DNA from: Prorocentrum cordatum
Lineage: Eukaryota > Sar > Dinophyceae > Prorocentrales > Prorocentraceae
Assembly (NCBI GenBank): GCA_963575745.1
Contig: CAUYUJ010012803.1
Coordinates: 106,001 to 170,000, forward strand
Reading direction: 5' to 3'
DNA length: 64,000 bases
The notes under the pieces were generated by a model. The model did not search any database. It saw only the letters and a list, made by a program, of their open reading frames with translations, and had not been told where the DNA came from. Made by a program: the position numbers and the translations under genes. This document shows positions 31,161 through 41,930 of the stretch, piece by piece. Every line of letters starts with the position of its first letter. Positions within the stretch are counted from its first letter, which is position 1.

Positions 31161-31790
31161 GGATACCTACAGGGTGAAACAGGTCTTGTCCCTTGTCGGC
31201 GGATGCCAGCGTTGGAGGGCCAGGGCGTTGAGGAAAGCTGGTGGGCTTCAGCCGGATCTCCCGGTGCTTGTCGAAGACGGCCTCGACGTCGAGCCGAATG
31301 TTCTCAAGGGACTGGCACGCACGGGATGTGTCTGCAGCTGCGAAAGCAACACCTCCTTAAAACTGGACCTGGCGGACCAGCCGCGTCCACCAGGCTCTTG
31401 TCTACACGCCGGCTTGCTGATGAAGGCTGCCAGGAACTATCTGAAGGCAATCTTGAACAAACATGGCTACGGATGCCCTCTCGGGCCGTCTTGGGGCTCC
31501 CTTGGGGGCCTCTGGGGCCGTCTTGGGGGGGTATTAGGGGACCCGCTTTAGTTCGCCGGAAGCCCGAAAACGCGACAACGCAAACTACCTAGACCACATA
31601 AATGATTCACTGCGTGGACCTCCCCAGATGTGCAGCCATTCGCATGTATCGGTCCGCTGTGTCTAGGCGCAAGAGTTCTCGAATAAAACGGGCTTGAGTA
31701 TTGACGGCCTGGGAGTGGATCTAACTGTGAATGAGTTGGAGTGTGAATGAGTCTTAGTAGTGCGAGCGCGTCTCTGAGCAGGAGCCTGGG
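31161..31790. other. No recognisable gene
   Basis: The plus frame 31114-31551 runs from the 75-bp repeat into a CTTGGGG block at 31480-31535. No domain seen on either strand. Confidence 0.45.
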
Positions 31791-31930
31791 ACCTCCTGGG
31801 GCCTCCTGAAACCTCCTGGGGCTTCCTGGCGCCTGGCCTCGTGTGGCCTCCTTGGGCTTCGTGGGGCCTCCTGGGGCCTCTTGGGGCGTCATGTGGCCTC
31901 CTGGGGCCTCCAGGAGCCTCCTGGGGCTGA
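31791..31930. repeat. CCTCCTGGGGC degenerate repeat
   Basis: About a dozen CCTCCTGGGGCCTC-type words, related to the satellite submotif. Confidence 0.7.
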
Positions 31931-31934
31931 ATGA

Positions 31935-32015
31935 GAGGAGGAGGAGGAGGAGACCGAGGAGACCGAGGAGGAGGAGGAGGAGGAGGAGGAGGAGGAGGAG
32001 GAGGAGGAGGAGGGG
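31935..32015. repeat. (GAG)n microsatellite
   Basis: GAG run with GACCGA interruptions. Confidence 0.9.
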
Positions 32016-32700
32016 ATTAAGGGGGGCTCTCACGCGCTCCCTGGCTCCAGCCGGGGGCGCAGTGCGCGGCGCCTCCGGGAGGGCCGGCAGGTCCTCGAGC
32101 GGCTCGCCGCCTCGGCGGGCGGCGGGGGGGGGGGGGGGGCGGGGCGGGCGCGCGGCCTCCCGCGCGCGGAGGTGCAGTCGCCGGGCGGCGCGCGGGGGCA
32201 GAGGAAAGACGAGCGGCACGCACGTGCACTCTGGGCGGGCCGCGCGGACTGGAGGGGTGGCCACGCCAGGTGCCCGGGTCGGCCCTCCCGCGCCGCCCCC
32301 CTGCTGGGGTGGAGGAGGAGGAGCGAGTGGCACAGACGTGAGTGAACTCTCGGAGGTCCAGCGCGGAGCCCGCGCGGACCTCCCTGGATCGGCGCCTCCG
32401 GCTCCAGGGAGGGGCTATAGGGCAACGTCAACGGGGGGCCAGCGCAGGGGGAGAGGCACCGAGCTGGAATCGGCGACACGTCGCCGACAGATCGGCAAGA
32501 GGCCCCGGGTAGCGAATCCGCAGGTTCCTGGGCGGAGTCGGCCATCGGGCCCCTATTGGCGATGAGTGAGCGACTGGGGGTCGATGCATCTCCCCGTGAT
32601 CCTATTCACTCCTAGCGTTGCACCTGAAGGCGGAGATAGGCCAGAGCAGCCGGCAGATCGAACCGCAGCATCGGATCAACTCGATGTTCACGTCGGAACT
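32016..32700. other. No recognisable gene
   Basis: Very GC-rich. Open frames on both strands are compositional. Confidence 0.5.
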
Positions 32701-32701
32701 A

Positions 32702-32911
32702 GAGGCCTCCCAACTGGGGTCCGAATAGATGGGGTCGAGGGATCGCGCCGCATCGCAGATGCATCGGCGATGCAACCGCGACGTCGGCGATGCATCGGCG
32801 ACGTCGGCGTGAAGGGAACCGGGCTCCACATCGAGCCGCATCTTATCGCTGACATTTCGGCGATAAGGCGCAATCCTCTGACCCTGTCTACTCGGACCCA
32901 TCTGCGAGGCT
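32702..32911. mobile_element. Family F inverted-repeat element
   Basis: AGGCCTCCCAACTGGGGTCC...GATCGCGCCGCATCG at the left and CGCAATCCTCTGACCC...ACTCGGACCCATCTGCGAGGC at the right, with ATGCATCGGCGA words between. It matches other family F copies. Confidence 0.7.
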
Positions 32912-33025
32912 GAGAGAAACTGGCTGCATCGGCACGGACCGCCCTGGCCCATCACCCAAACAGGGGAAGATAACTATGCACATACACCGTTTTTGGCCAG
33001 GCCTATTCTTTCGGACGCCCGAACT

Positions 33026-33205
33026 GGGTACGGAAAAAATGGGTACAATGCCCAACAACAAGTGTTGTCCCAAACCAACAGCGGCCGCTGCTGGGCAGGC
33101 GGCCTCCTGTCTCGAATGGACACAGACCGCGGCGGCGTGGACAGCGAATCCTGTTCAAAATGAACAGGAACTGCTGTTGGGCGTTGTACCCATTCTTTCC
33201 GTACC
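33026..33205. mobile_element. Family E MITE, second close copy
   Basis: Differs from 10993-11173 at roughly ten positions over 180 bp. It keeps both GGGTACGG(A)n termini. GGACGCCCGAACT precedes both copies. Confidence 0.8.
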
Positions 33206-33647
33206 GGGCGTGCAGAATTCTGAGCCCAAGATCGGTGAATGCGCCCGCCTGGCTTGGCCACGGAGGCAACTCCTCCGGTCCTGGCCCAGGATGGGCCTGG
33301 CCCGGATAGAGCTGCACAGCTCTGCTGCCCTCACCAGCCTAGGGGCGGCCCCCCCGCTCGGAGAGCGCGGGGGCCTCGCGGCGCCGTCGTGCTCGCCACC
33401 GTCGCCGCCGTTCGCCGCTCGTCGTCGCCTGCGGCGGCCGTCGCCGTCGCCGCCGCCGGCGCAGGCGCGGAGTCCAGCTCTAACCGAATCGGCCTGCGCC
33501 AGGATGCACAGCAGCGCCGTGCAAGCGCTGGGGCCGCACAGGATCGCCGCAGCATCGGGGTCGGATCCGGCCGCCCGAAGCCGAGGTCCGATCGGGTCGA
33601 TCGGGTCGGGATGGAAACCCCAAGCAGGCGGGACAGTGGGGAAAACA
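33206..33647. other. No recognisable gene
   Basis: GCC/GCG-rich. No coding motif. Confidence 0.5.
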
Positions 33648-33760
33648 GGAGGCCCTCCCAAATAGAGCTCGAGTAGATGGGGCAGAGGATCGCGTCGCAT
33701 CGGCGCTGCATCGGTGACGTCGGCGATGCACCAGCGATGTCGACGCGGGGAAACTCCCAC
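33648..33760. repeat. Family F element, left part
   Basis: AGGCCCTCCCAAATAG...GAGTAGATGGGGCAGAGGATCG then GCATCGG words; no right terminus. Confidence 0.55.
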
Positions 33761-34344
33761 GAGCCCTCGGGACGCAGGTGGGTTGACGAACTTGCGTCTC
33801 CTCTCTGCTAAAGCCCCTCCTTCCCCAGCTCGGGGGAGGGGCTCATCACTATCCCCTATTAATATACACCTCCTCCCCCAGGCGACTGACAGCCAATCAG
33901 AAAAAATGATGGCCCACCCCCCACCATCCCCATCAAAAAACAATACAAGACGCACTCTGCCTCCACATATGGAGCATGCGCGGCCAACCCGATGCGGCCC
34001 ACCCTACCATCCCTCTTCAAAAAACAAATCAAAATACACGTTGAAGTAAGGTCTGGAGACATGTTCTTGAGGCCCGCGAGCACTTCATATTGTTTTGTTG
34101 ACCGGTTCGGCGGGAGTGTCAGCATATTGCCTGCTGCGCGCAGGGCTACCATACCTGACAAAAAAGCAATACAACATGCACCTCGCGGCTAAGTCTAGAT
34201 CATGCGCGGCCGCGCCCCGCGATCACTGTCATGTGATGGCGTATGGCCTGCTTTGCGCAGGCCCACCAGGCACAATGATGGGCATTGGTTTTCGACTGGG
34301 ATGGTGAGGGCAAACATGGTTCCCGATGTGTGCTGTCACGTGCG
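33761..34344. other. No recognisable gene
   Basis: Relatively AT-richer patch (33840-34060). No coding signature. Confidence 0.45.
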
Positions 34345-34530
34345 CAGGCGCACCTGACACACTCGGCACGTGCCCCGAACGTGGCACACCTGGCACGGCT
34401 GGAATATGCGTCACACCTGGCGCACGCGGAGGCACGTGGCGCATCTGGCGCACCAGGCGTGCCTGGCACGCTCGGGCCTCAGGGGTGCCTGGCGCGCGTG
34501 GCGGGCCTGGCACGCGTGGCGCGCCTCGTC
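34345..34530. repeat. Degenerate (TGGCGCGC)n array
   Basis: About 15 words of the type CTGGCACGC / GTGGCGCGCC in one orientation, with period near 9-12 bp. Confidence 0.7.
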
Positions 34531-34734
34531 CCGGCGTCGCGCACATGGGCTCGACTTTGGTTTCCAGTGGCTGCCCATCCAACGACGCCCGCTGAACATG
34601 CTGAGGCTCGGGTGTTACTTGTGTGTTGCGAGGGCGGGTGGGATTGAGCTAGGTGGGGTGCTATCTGGAGGGTGCCTTGACCCCTCCCCCTACCCCCTCC
34701 CCTGGGTTCAGGGGGCGATGTGTCAGATGGTGTT

Positions 34735-35095
34735 TTTTGATCCAAGATGGTTCCCAGAGGGTCTGAGCGAGTCCAAGACGGTCTCTAAAATGTGTCATGA
34801 TACCTTAAGATGGTTCGATATAGCCTCCGACGCACATTCAAGAGGCCTCAACATGGCCCCACGACGGTTTCCAGCGCCCGCCGAGCCCTCCGAGGACCCC
34901 CTCCAAGAGGCCAAACTGGCTCCGAAACCTTGTGGAAATCAATGTTTTGTTCGCTTCCGATGGGCTTTGGAGGCCTCAAGATGGCTCCAAAATCGCTTAA
35001 GAGAGGCCCGAGAGCGTCCGCAGAGAGTCCCAAGAGGGCCCCAAGAGGGCCCCAAAGCGCTCAAAGAGCCGCCCAAGAGGGCCCAATGACGTTAT
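34735..35095. repeat. Degenerate CCAAGA(T/C)GG repeat block
   Basis: Words such as CCAAGATGGTTCC, CAAGACGGTCTC and CCAAGAGGGCC; same family as 6480-7060 and 27000-27840. Confidence 0.6.
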
Positions 35096-35199
35096 ATTTA
35101 AGCCCCCTCTTTTTGAACCCGAGAGGTCTCCCAGACCCCTTCATCGTCCTTTGAAAACCTCTCATCGACATATCTCCCAAACCCGACTCATCCTTATTT

Positions 35200-35630
35200 G
35201 TTCTCCTCCTCCTCCTCCTCCTCCTCTTCCTCCTCCACCTCCCCACATAATGGCCCAAGGTAGCCTCCGAGACGCCTCCAAGAAAGCCTCCGATCGTGTC
35301 TGGATGGGCTGCTGGGGCTGCGCGACGCGGCAAGAGTCGGGCCACACATCGAGCCGCACCGCCGATGCATCGGCGACGCGGCGCGACCATCCGACCCCGC
35401 CCGCTCGGACCCCACCCGGGGGGCCCCGGGAGAGGCAGCGTGGCACGAGGGAGGCGGGCCCCGATGGGCCACGGACCCGTGGAGGCCTCCGGCCCTTCTC
35501 TCGGGGCCCCCTCTCCTCCTCCTCCTCCTCCTCCTCCTCCTCCTCCTCCTCCTCCTCCTCCTCCTCCTCCTCCTCGTCCTCGTCCTCCTCCTCCTCCTCC
35601 TCCTCCTCCTCCTCTTCCTCCTCGTCTCAG
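35200..35630. repeat. Two (TCC)n tracts flanking a family F fragment
   Basis: TCC runs at about 35203-35237 and 35512-35628. Between them CGCATCGG-type sequence (35340-35410, CACATCGAGCCGCACCGCCGA) resembles the family F interior. Confidence 0.7.
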
Positions 35631-35639
35631 CCTGAACGC

Positions 35640-36338
35640 GAACAAGGTTGTCCGCGCCACATGCCACTTGCGTCACCGCATGGCAAGAGCCAGAGGCGGG
35701 TGGCGCCTCCTAAACAGTGCCCAGAAATGAAAGGCGAGGCCAGCATACAGGCTGGCAGACGTGGAAGCCGCGCATCACGGCGCAGCGCTGCTTGAGAGCG
35801 GTTGCGCCACTCCAGCACGGATCAAGGAGGCCGTGCGCAGCGGATCCACGAGGTACCGCCACACGCGATTGACCTGGAAACGTGCAGGCGCACGCGTGAG
35901 GCCCGAGAGGACTCGAGCACCCCACGTGCCTGATGCGGGAGGGCCTCGACAACCCTGTGACAAGTTCGCAGGGATCTTGACCCCTCCCAGCCCGCACACA
36001 ACACACACAGTACACCACAGCCTCCGCCCACCGTCCCCAATAACAGCGAAGGGGTGCATAACATGCTGCCTCTCATCCGCAAGCTGCACCCGTACAGAAG
36101 CGAGGTCTGCTCTCGACAGGCGGCCCTCCTCCTCTTCCCGGGGCCCAGGGCGGTCCAACAACGGCCCAGGGTCGAGTGCCGAGCTGGGGGAAAGGCCCAA
36201 GATCCGGTGGCATGCATGGGAGCCTCCCACACCACCTCGTCGGAGAGGACAGGACACGAGCCTGCGTGCCAACTCCCGGAGGAGCGGCCCCCTAGAGGGC
36301 AGGCGGCTCCCATACCCTCTTGTCGGCTCGTGCGAATC
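35640..36338. other. No recognisable gene
   Basis: GC-rich sequence. Several open frames on both strands, none with a motif. Confidence 0.5.
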
Positions 36339-36339
36339 G

Positions 36340-36440
36340 ACGCTAGTCGACGCTGAATCGACGCCAGTCGCCGCTGAACTGACGCTGACCAACGCAACCT
36401 CGGCACATCTCATCGACTCCCAAGCGCCAGTCGACGCTAC
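36340..36440. repeat. AATCGACGCT repeat
   Basis: GAATCGACGCTAGTCGACGC words repeated about eight times after GTCGGCTC(G/T)TGCG. A relative is at 49285-49410 in the same order. Confidence 0.65.
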
Positions 36441-36503
36441 ATACGGAATGACGAGGGAAAACCAGTCAGACTCCAATGATGTGCTGCCGAATCATGATCT
36501 CGG

Positions 36504-36573
36504 ACCCCTCCTCCTCCTCCTCCTCCTCCTCCTCCTCCTCCTCCTCCTCCTCCTCCTCCTCCTCCTCCTCCTT
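36504..36573. repeat. (TCC)n microsatellite
   Basis: About 23 perfect TCC units. Confidence 0.95.
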
Positions 36574-37345
36574 CCTCTCAAGGCCCCCCCCCTTCCTCCA
36601 CGGCGCACGGAGGACGCCAGCCGTGCAGCTTGCACAGACACTGGAGCCAAGACTGGTGCACGCGCGCCCCCTCTGGCCTGGCCAAGAGGCATCGACACGC
36701 GCGTTCCGCTGCTCGCAAAGGAGCTGCTCGCAAGTGGCCTGAATCCGCCGCCGGGGGGGGGGCACGCTCCATCACGTAGAGGAAGACCTGGCTTTTCGCA
36801 CGTTTGCGAGCAGGCACTCTGCGAGTAGTGCAGCGCGCTCGGCGAAAGAGAGCATGCGCACCAATGCCCGGCCCAGGAGGAGACCGGCCAGGACCAGGGT
36901 GGGTCTGGCGCCCCACTGGGGGAGGAACGAAGGGGGGCGGGGGGGAAGGGAATCCAGGGAGGAAAAACCACCCAGACCCCGACAACTTGCGCTTATTGAG
37001 CAGCTTGCCCTGGGTGTGGGCGCTGGGGCGTCGGGCGTTCCCCACACAACCCTGCTGTGTTCGAGCCTTTCCTTGGGTGCGTTTGCTGAACGGTTTCGCG
37101 TGCCAGGGTGCTTATTATGGGGGTGCATGTTCTGCCTTCTCAGAGGGGGGGACGCTTCGGCGCAGGAGCCGGACGGAGAGGAAACCAACGCAGGAAGGGA
37201 GCGTCCCTGTTCCCAACCCTTCTTGGTTTAAATGAGTTCTCGCTTTAAGCTCGCAGCCCCCCAGCGTTTCTTCCCATCCCACCTCCCCAATCCTCCCTTT
37301 CTCATATCCTTGCCTCTGCTTTCCGCGTGTGTTTGCCTCACCACA
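36574..37345. other. No recognisable gene
   Basis: GC-rich. TTTGCGAGCAG(C/G)(C/A) words recur here and at 11460-11570 and 54460-54680 (another weak dispersed repeat). No gene. Confidence 0.5.
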
Positions 37346-37760
37346 CCCCTCACACGCTCCGCGGCCCCAGACGGAGCCCCACCTACGGTCTCATTGGGTG
37401 CGGCCGCATGGCTGCCATCACTGGGTGCGGACGCATGGCCGGGCCGCGCTCAGCTCGGCGCGCCCTCCACACGCTACGTGACCCCATACGGAGCGCCACC
37501 TGCGGCCCAAAAACGTTCGGCAACATGACTGCACCGCGCCCAAATCGGCACACCCCTCACACATGCCGTGCCCCCACGAGGATCTCCACCCTCGGTCCCA
37601 CTAGGCGCGGCCGCATGGCGGCACCAAGCGAATTTCGGCACACCTCTCGCACGTTGCGTGGCCCCGCACTGAGCGCCACCTACGGTCCCGGTGGGCGCGG
37701 CAACATAGCTGCACCGTCACACTTGTCGTGGTTCCACAGGGAGCTCCACTTGGAACATCC
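37346..37760. repeat. 89-bp satellite, about 4 units
   Basis: CACACG(C/T)(T/A)(C/A)CGTG(A/G)CCCC...GCGCCACCTACGGTCC...GGCGCGGC(A/C)(A/G)CATGGCTGCACCG. Unit starts at about 37467, 37556 and 37645 are 89 bp apart. Two more units lie at 41775-41930. Confidence 0.8.
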
Positions 37761-38021
37761 GCATCTGGCGCCAGCGGGCGCCACCATATGTCGTCACCGC
37801 GCCAATCTCGGCGCACGCTTCAGGAAAACGACGGCCTTTTCTGCAACACCCGAGAAAAAAGATGTTCAACACCAGCGCTACGTGAAGCGTCTACGCATGA
37901 GGCCCGTCGCCAAAATAGGTTTTCTCCCCGAAGGTGGGCACGGTCCCGCCTTCACCGCATCGTCAGCGCCGGTTTTTTTTTGGGGTCACCGTTGACCGAC
38001 CAGTTATGACAGTGCGACAGT

Positions 38022-38811
38022 TCACACCGCCCTGCTCGCTGCCTCTCGCGCCGCTACGCGGGCACGATTGGCATCCAGGCAGGGCAGCAGAGTAGCAGAG
38101 GCCGCCACTTCGCCTCGGCGCGCCGTCTGCAAGACAACGTCCGCCTCCTGCCTCGCAACCGGTTCTTCAGGTTCAGCACAGGAGACTGCCACGCTGCGCA
38201 AGGGGTGAAGCCCTCTGCGCAGCCGAGACAAAACTTGGCCCCCGCTTCGGATGCTACCTGGCTGGCAGCGGGTGGCCAAACTGCGAATCTTGTGCTGGGA
38301 GTACGCAGCACAGGCCAGGCAGAAAAAACAGAGGGTTGGGCTCATCTCCAAACTGGGTGCTCGCCAGCTTGTGTCCGTGATCGGGGGCCGAGACGAGGAG
38401 CTCGGCCACTCTCTCAGGGAAACCTTCGCAACCGAGCTCGGGTCGCTCATGTTGCCGTCCTCCGAAGAAGACCAAACACTTAGTGCAACGAAAACCCCAG
38501 AGGCTCCGCTGCCATGCATGCCACGACGTGGCCTTGTCGAAAACCTTCGTGGGCCTCCCACGTCGAGGCGGCCGCTGGTGAGACGCACGCGGAACCAGCG
38601 GCAGCACGCTCGCCATCAGCCGTGCGCACTTGCGCAACTGGTCGATGGTCCAATCGACCTGATAAACTTCGGCCTCCGAAGGCCGCGCATGCAGCTCGAT
38701 GGCCTTCTTGGCCTCTAGATCTGCTCGCCAGTTGGCCTGGCCAATCCTGCGCTCTGGTAGCGCCAGCTCATCTATCTGCTTAGTCAACTTAAAACCTATG
38801 AATCTAAGCAC
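38022..38811 (-). pseudogene. LINE-like ORF2 tail (RNase H end plus two zinc ribbons), frameshifted
   Basis: Frame 1 (38811 to ~38340) reads GQANWRADLEAKKAIELHARP, resembling the end of a LINE RNase H domain, a basic linker, then a first ribbon WGFRCTKC...LGCEGFP. Frame 2 (~38340 to 38022) continues with a second ribbon FFCLACAAYSQHK...TRCQP...RLRRGLHPL. The two ribbons repeat the same C-x2-C...C...HP plan, and a 1-nt shift near 38340 separates them. No endonuclease or RT domain precedes it: ORF1 ends only about 290 bp upstream. This is therefore an internally deleted or recombined element, not a simple 5' truncation. The RNase H assignment is tentative; the zinc-ribbon tail is firmer. Confidence 0.6.
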
Positions 38812-39100
38812 GAAATCGCATGCTACCCCACGCGAGCATACTCCGCTGGGGTCATGAAAGCCGTCGTCCGACGCTGGCGGCAGAGGCGCGTCATGTGACT
38901 TCTGCTCCATGCGCAGGTCATCTGACTGCTGCTCACAAAGCCGCTGTAGAAGAAACCAGAGAGCCTGCATCACTCGATAATCATACTGCACAAGCCAGAG
39001 CCTCGTAAAACAGCAATCGAATAAGTACATACCTACGTCGTCGATGCACGATCTCCTCCGATGCTTGTCACGATCGACACAATCCTTGGCGTCAAAGCTG

Positions 39101-40132
39101 CTACGTCTTGGGACGTTTCGCTCTGGCACCCATGATCGCCTCCAGGATAGCCCTCTTGTCTCCCTTGTGCTTCTCCCAGAAGTCGTCCGCCGCCTGCTCA
39201 TCAACGAACATGTCGTCGAACTCGTCGTCGTCTGCAGGTACAGGCTGGTCCACGTGCGCACCAGGCGCTGCCTCAGGCGGTGCCACAGGCGTCCCAGGCC
39301 GCTGGGCACCCGATGTGACATGAAGGCGAAAGAGCTTGGCAAACTCCATGAACGGTTCAGAGTCCACCATCGCCTTGATCTCCGCGTTGCCATCCAGCAG
39401 CTCCTGCGGGACGCCAAAGGTGACGTCCGCAGTCGACTCGCCGAGTGGCAAGGTGGCAACCAACTGTCGTTGGAGCTCAGCACACTCCTTCTGAATATTG
39501 TCGCGCTTCTGCACCAACTCACTCCTTTCCTTTTGCATCTCGCCCAGCCTCTTAGTGATGTCTGTGACCTCAGACTCCACCTTGGCCAGACGGGCCTTGC
39601 ATCTATTGAGCCTGTACCCCACGTTGTTGTGCTGCGTGAGGTCTGGCTTGCGAGCCTCGATCTGCGCCCTGGCTCCACGGAGGGTCTCCTCCAGGATGGA
39701 TTTGGCCGCCGATGCCGACTCGCTCTTGCACGCTGCGATGGCCAAATCCAACTGAGTAGCCTCAGCGCGCAGCGGATCCTCCGTCTCCTTGTCATCCTTT
39801 GCAACAGCCGCAGGTGCACCGCCTCCCCCACCTTGTTTGGCCGAGGCCTTGGCACCTCCAGCAACGAACTGCTCCACCCGTTTGGTGAGCTCCTGGACCT
39901 GCTTCTCCAGCCTCTGCCCACGCTTCGAGCCCACGGCAGGGGGACGAGCACCGCCACCGATGCCGTGAGCAGCACCACGAACGTCAGTAGCCTGCTGCAC
40001 CCGCTTGAGCACCGCCTGTGGGGCGCTGGCGCCGCAGCGGCATCGCAGCCGGCAAGCCCAGTTCGACGTGAGCCCGCACTGCTGGCAGCCCCAGAAAGGC
40101 CTGTTGGGCCCCTGGACCACCGCACCATCCAT
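39101..40132 (-). CDS. LINE-like ORF1 protein: RanBP2-type zinc finger plus coiled coil
   Basis: 343 codons without interruption. The ATG at 40132 is chosen because the finger follows at once (GPNRPFWGCQQCG) and the frame upstream has only a GTG. Zinc finger ~12-34: W-x-C-x2-C...NW...R-x2-C-x-C, the RanBP2 pattern. A Gly/Ala-rich linker follows, then predicted coiled coil (~60-90 and ~150-225, KRLEKQV- and LGEMQKERSEL-like heptads) and an acidic C-terminal region with DDDEFDDMFVDEQAADDFW ending in basic RAKRPKT. Proteins of this architecture sit upstream of LINE-type ORF2 in dinoflagellates (family knowledge, moderate certainty). Nucleic-acid binding and self-association are inferred. GTATGT occurs at 39028-39033, about 70 bp after the stop, and could be a splice donor, but no matching acceptor was established. 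Confidence 0.7.
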   Translation of the reverse strand: MDGAVVQGPNRPFWGCQQCGLTSNWACRLRCRCGASAPQAVLKRVQQATDVRGAAHGIGGGARPPAVGSKRGQRLEKQVQELTKRVEQFVAGGAKASAKQGGGGGAPAAVAKDDKETEDPLRAEATQLDLAIAACKSESASAAKSILEETLRGARAQIEARKPDLTQHNNVGYRLNRCKARLAKVESEVTDITKRLGEMQKERSELVQKRDNIQKECAELQRQLVATLPLGESTADVTFGVPQELLDGNAEIKAMVDSEPFMEFAKLFRLHVTSGAQRPGTPVAPPEAAPGAHVDQPVPADDDEFDDMFVDEQAADDFWEKHKGDKRAILEAIMGARAKRPKT

Positions 40133-40861
40133 GGATGCCTCACAAAGGAGGTCTTCGAAGACTGCGGGGTTTGAGCTACCCCAAAACTGCACAAGCCAAA
40201 AAGGCACGCGACAGCGACTGCCACTCTGAAGACTGCTGTCGCAAGCTCAGGCCGTGAGCCAGAATGGCTCGTCAGCGCCGGCTTCAACCAGCGCGATTCT
40301 GAAAACGCACAGTGCCGAGGACAGGCCGACGGCAAGATGGCAAGGCGCGGAAAAAAAGGGGCCCAACGGCATGCAATTTCTCGACCCAACACCTCTAGTA
40401 TGGAGTCAAGGTGGATATCGAAACAAATCCCGTGATGAGAAGACAGCTGGGCCCCGGATCAAAGCAGCGATACACCGAGCCAAGTGCTTCCTCCAGGAGC
40501 GAAGGGAGACAGGCGGCACATGTTCAAACGCTCGGCGGTGGGACAGTGGAGCCTAGGCGGTAGAGGACGAGGTGCTGCTGCTGGGTGCTGCCGCGGCTTG
40601 AAGCGCAAGCCCCGAGACAGCCCCCCCCGACCAATCGATGGGTTCGACGTGTGAGCCCGCGGACCTCTTGTGAGCGGAAGGGAGGGACCGACTTACCTAA
40701 CTAGCCGACCGAAGGGGATCCGTAGGCAGCGGAAGGATGACAGCGATGAAGGGTTTTTGATCCCTCGGTGCTGACCAGTCCTGTGTCTCCAGTACCTGAG
40801 CCGAAGGAGGGACAGCGGTAAAGAAGAGAAACAGTGGGGGAGAGAAAAGGAAGTCACACAG

Positions 40862-40862
<1 letters not shown>
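40133..40862. other. No recognisable gene; upstream region of LINE-like ORF1
   Basis: Mixed composition; no motif. Confidence 0.5.

Positions 40863-40892
<30 letters not shown>
40863..40892. repeat. (CA)15 microsatellite
   Basis: Perfect CA run. Confidence 0.95.
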
Positions 40893-40893
<1 letters not shown>

Positions 40894-41129
40894 CTCGACC
40901 CCTGCGATGCCCCAGGACGATGCGCTGCCCATCCCGAGCCGCTTCCAGACGCAGGGACACGGGTCCTTGGTCCCTCGGCCTCCCCGAATAGACAAGACGT
41001 CAATCCTGCGCTGTGTTCTGACGGCGCATGGGGGCCATGGAGGGTTCAGGAAACCCGCAGACCGCGAGAAGTTCCGAGCCCCGTGCTGCCTTCAGGACCC
41101 GTCAGCGTCACAGCAAGGATCTGCACGAC

Positions 41130-41305
41130 AAATAATACATGTATGTATATGTATGTTTATACACGTATCGATACACATACAACTCTGCGTAGACATGCCT
41201 ATATATAGAGATGTAGGTATGTATCCATAGATGCTTATGTATGTGTATATACATCTATATATACAAATATATATAGACATGCATACGTGATGTGAACATG
41301 TAATG
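41130..41305. repeat. TATG/TACA-rich low-complexity stretch
   Basis: ATGTATGTATATGTATG-like words, strikingly AT-rich for the window. Confidence 0.75.
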
Positions 41306-41394
41306 TACTGCATCTATGAATGCATCTGCACAAAAAAAAAAACGTATATTGCATCCTGAAAGACCTTGTCTGTCTCGTCGCGGCCCTATCATCG

Positions 41395-41530
41395 TCGAAT
41401 CCGTGTCGAATGAATGTCGGACTCGTCGGACCCGTGTCGAATCCGTGTCGAATCCGTGTCGACTCCACGTCGAGTCCGCGCCAAACCCGCGTCGAGTCCG
41501 CATCGAGCCCGCGTCGGGCACACGAGAAGA
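41395..41530. repeat. 12-bp tandem repeat CGTGTCGAATCC
   Basis: About ten units, e.g. CGTGTCGAATCCGTGTCGAA, degenerating to CGCGTCGAGTCC. Confidence 0.8.
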
Positions 41531-41774
41531 CACCCGAAGATGCAACGTAAAAGAACATGAAATAAGCTCCAGACCCAGCTTGAGTATCTCGAGTCGCCCA
41601 AGGGCGCGGGTGGACCCCGAGCGGCTCCCGCTCGGCCGAGGCCCCCGCCGTGGCTCGGCGCCGGTGCCGACGACGAGGACCTCGGCTGGCCAGCGCGCCC
41701 CCTCCTCCTCATCCTGCCGCTGCTGCAGCTTGCTCCCCCTCCCTCGTCCTCCTCGTCCTACTCTTCGTCCACTG

Positions 41775-41930
41775 GGTGCGGCCGCATGGCTGCGGCGCGC
41801 TCAGCTCGGCGCACCCCTCACACACTTCGTGACCCCATACTGAGCGCCACCTACTGTCCTGGTGGGCTCGGCAGCATGGCTGCACCGCGCCCATCTCGGC
41901 ACACCCCTCACACATGCCGTGGCCTCCTCC
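41775..41930. repeat. 89-bp satellite, two dispersed units
   Basis: GGGTGCGGCCGCATGGCTGC and CACACTTCGTGACCCCATAC match 37346-37760; CCCCTCACACA recurs 89 bp apart. Confidence 0.75.

Noticed and set aside
31114-31551. 145-codon plus frame downstream of the 75-bp repeat
   Set aside because: Begins inside the tandem repeat and ends in a CTTGGGG block; no motif.
40863-40892. (CA)n run as a regulatory Z-DNA site
   Set aside because: Simple microsatellite; nothing in the neighbouring sequence indicates a promoter.
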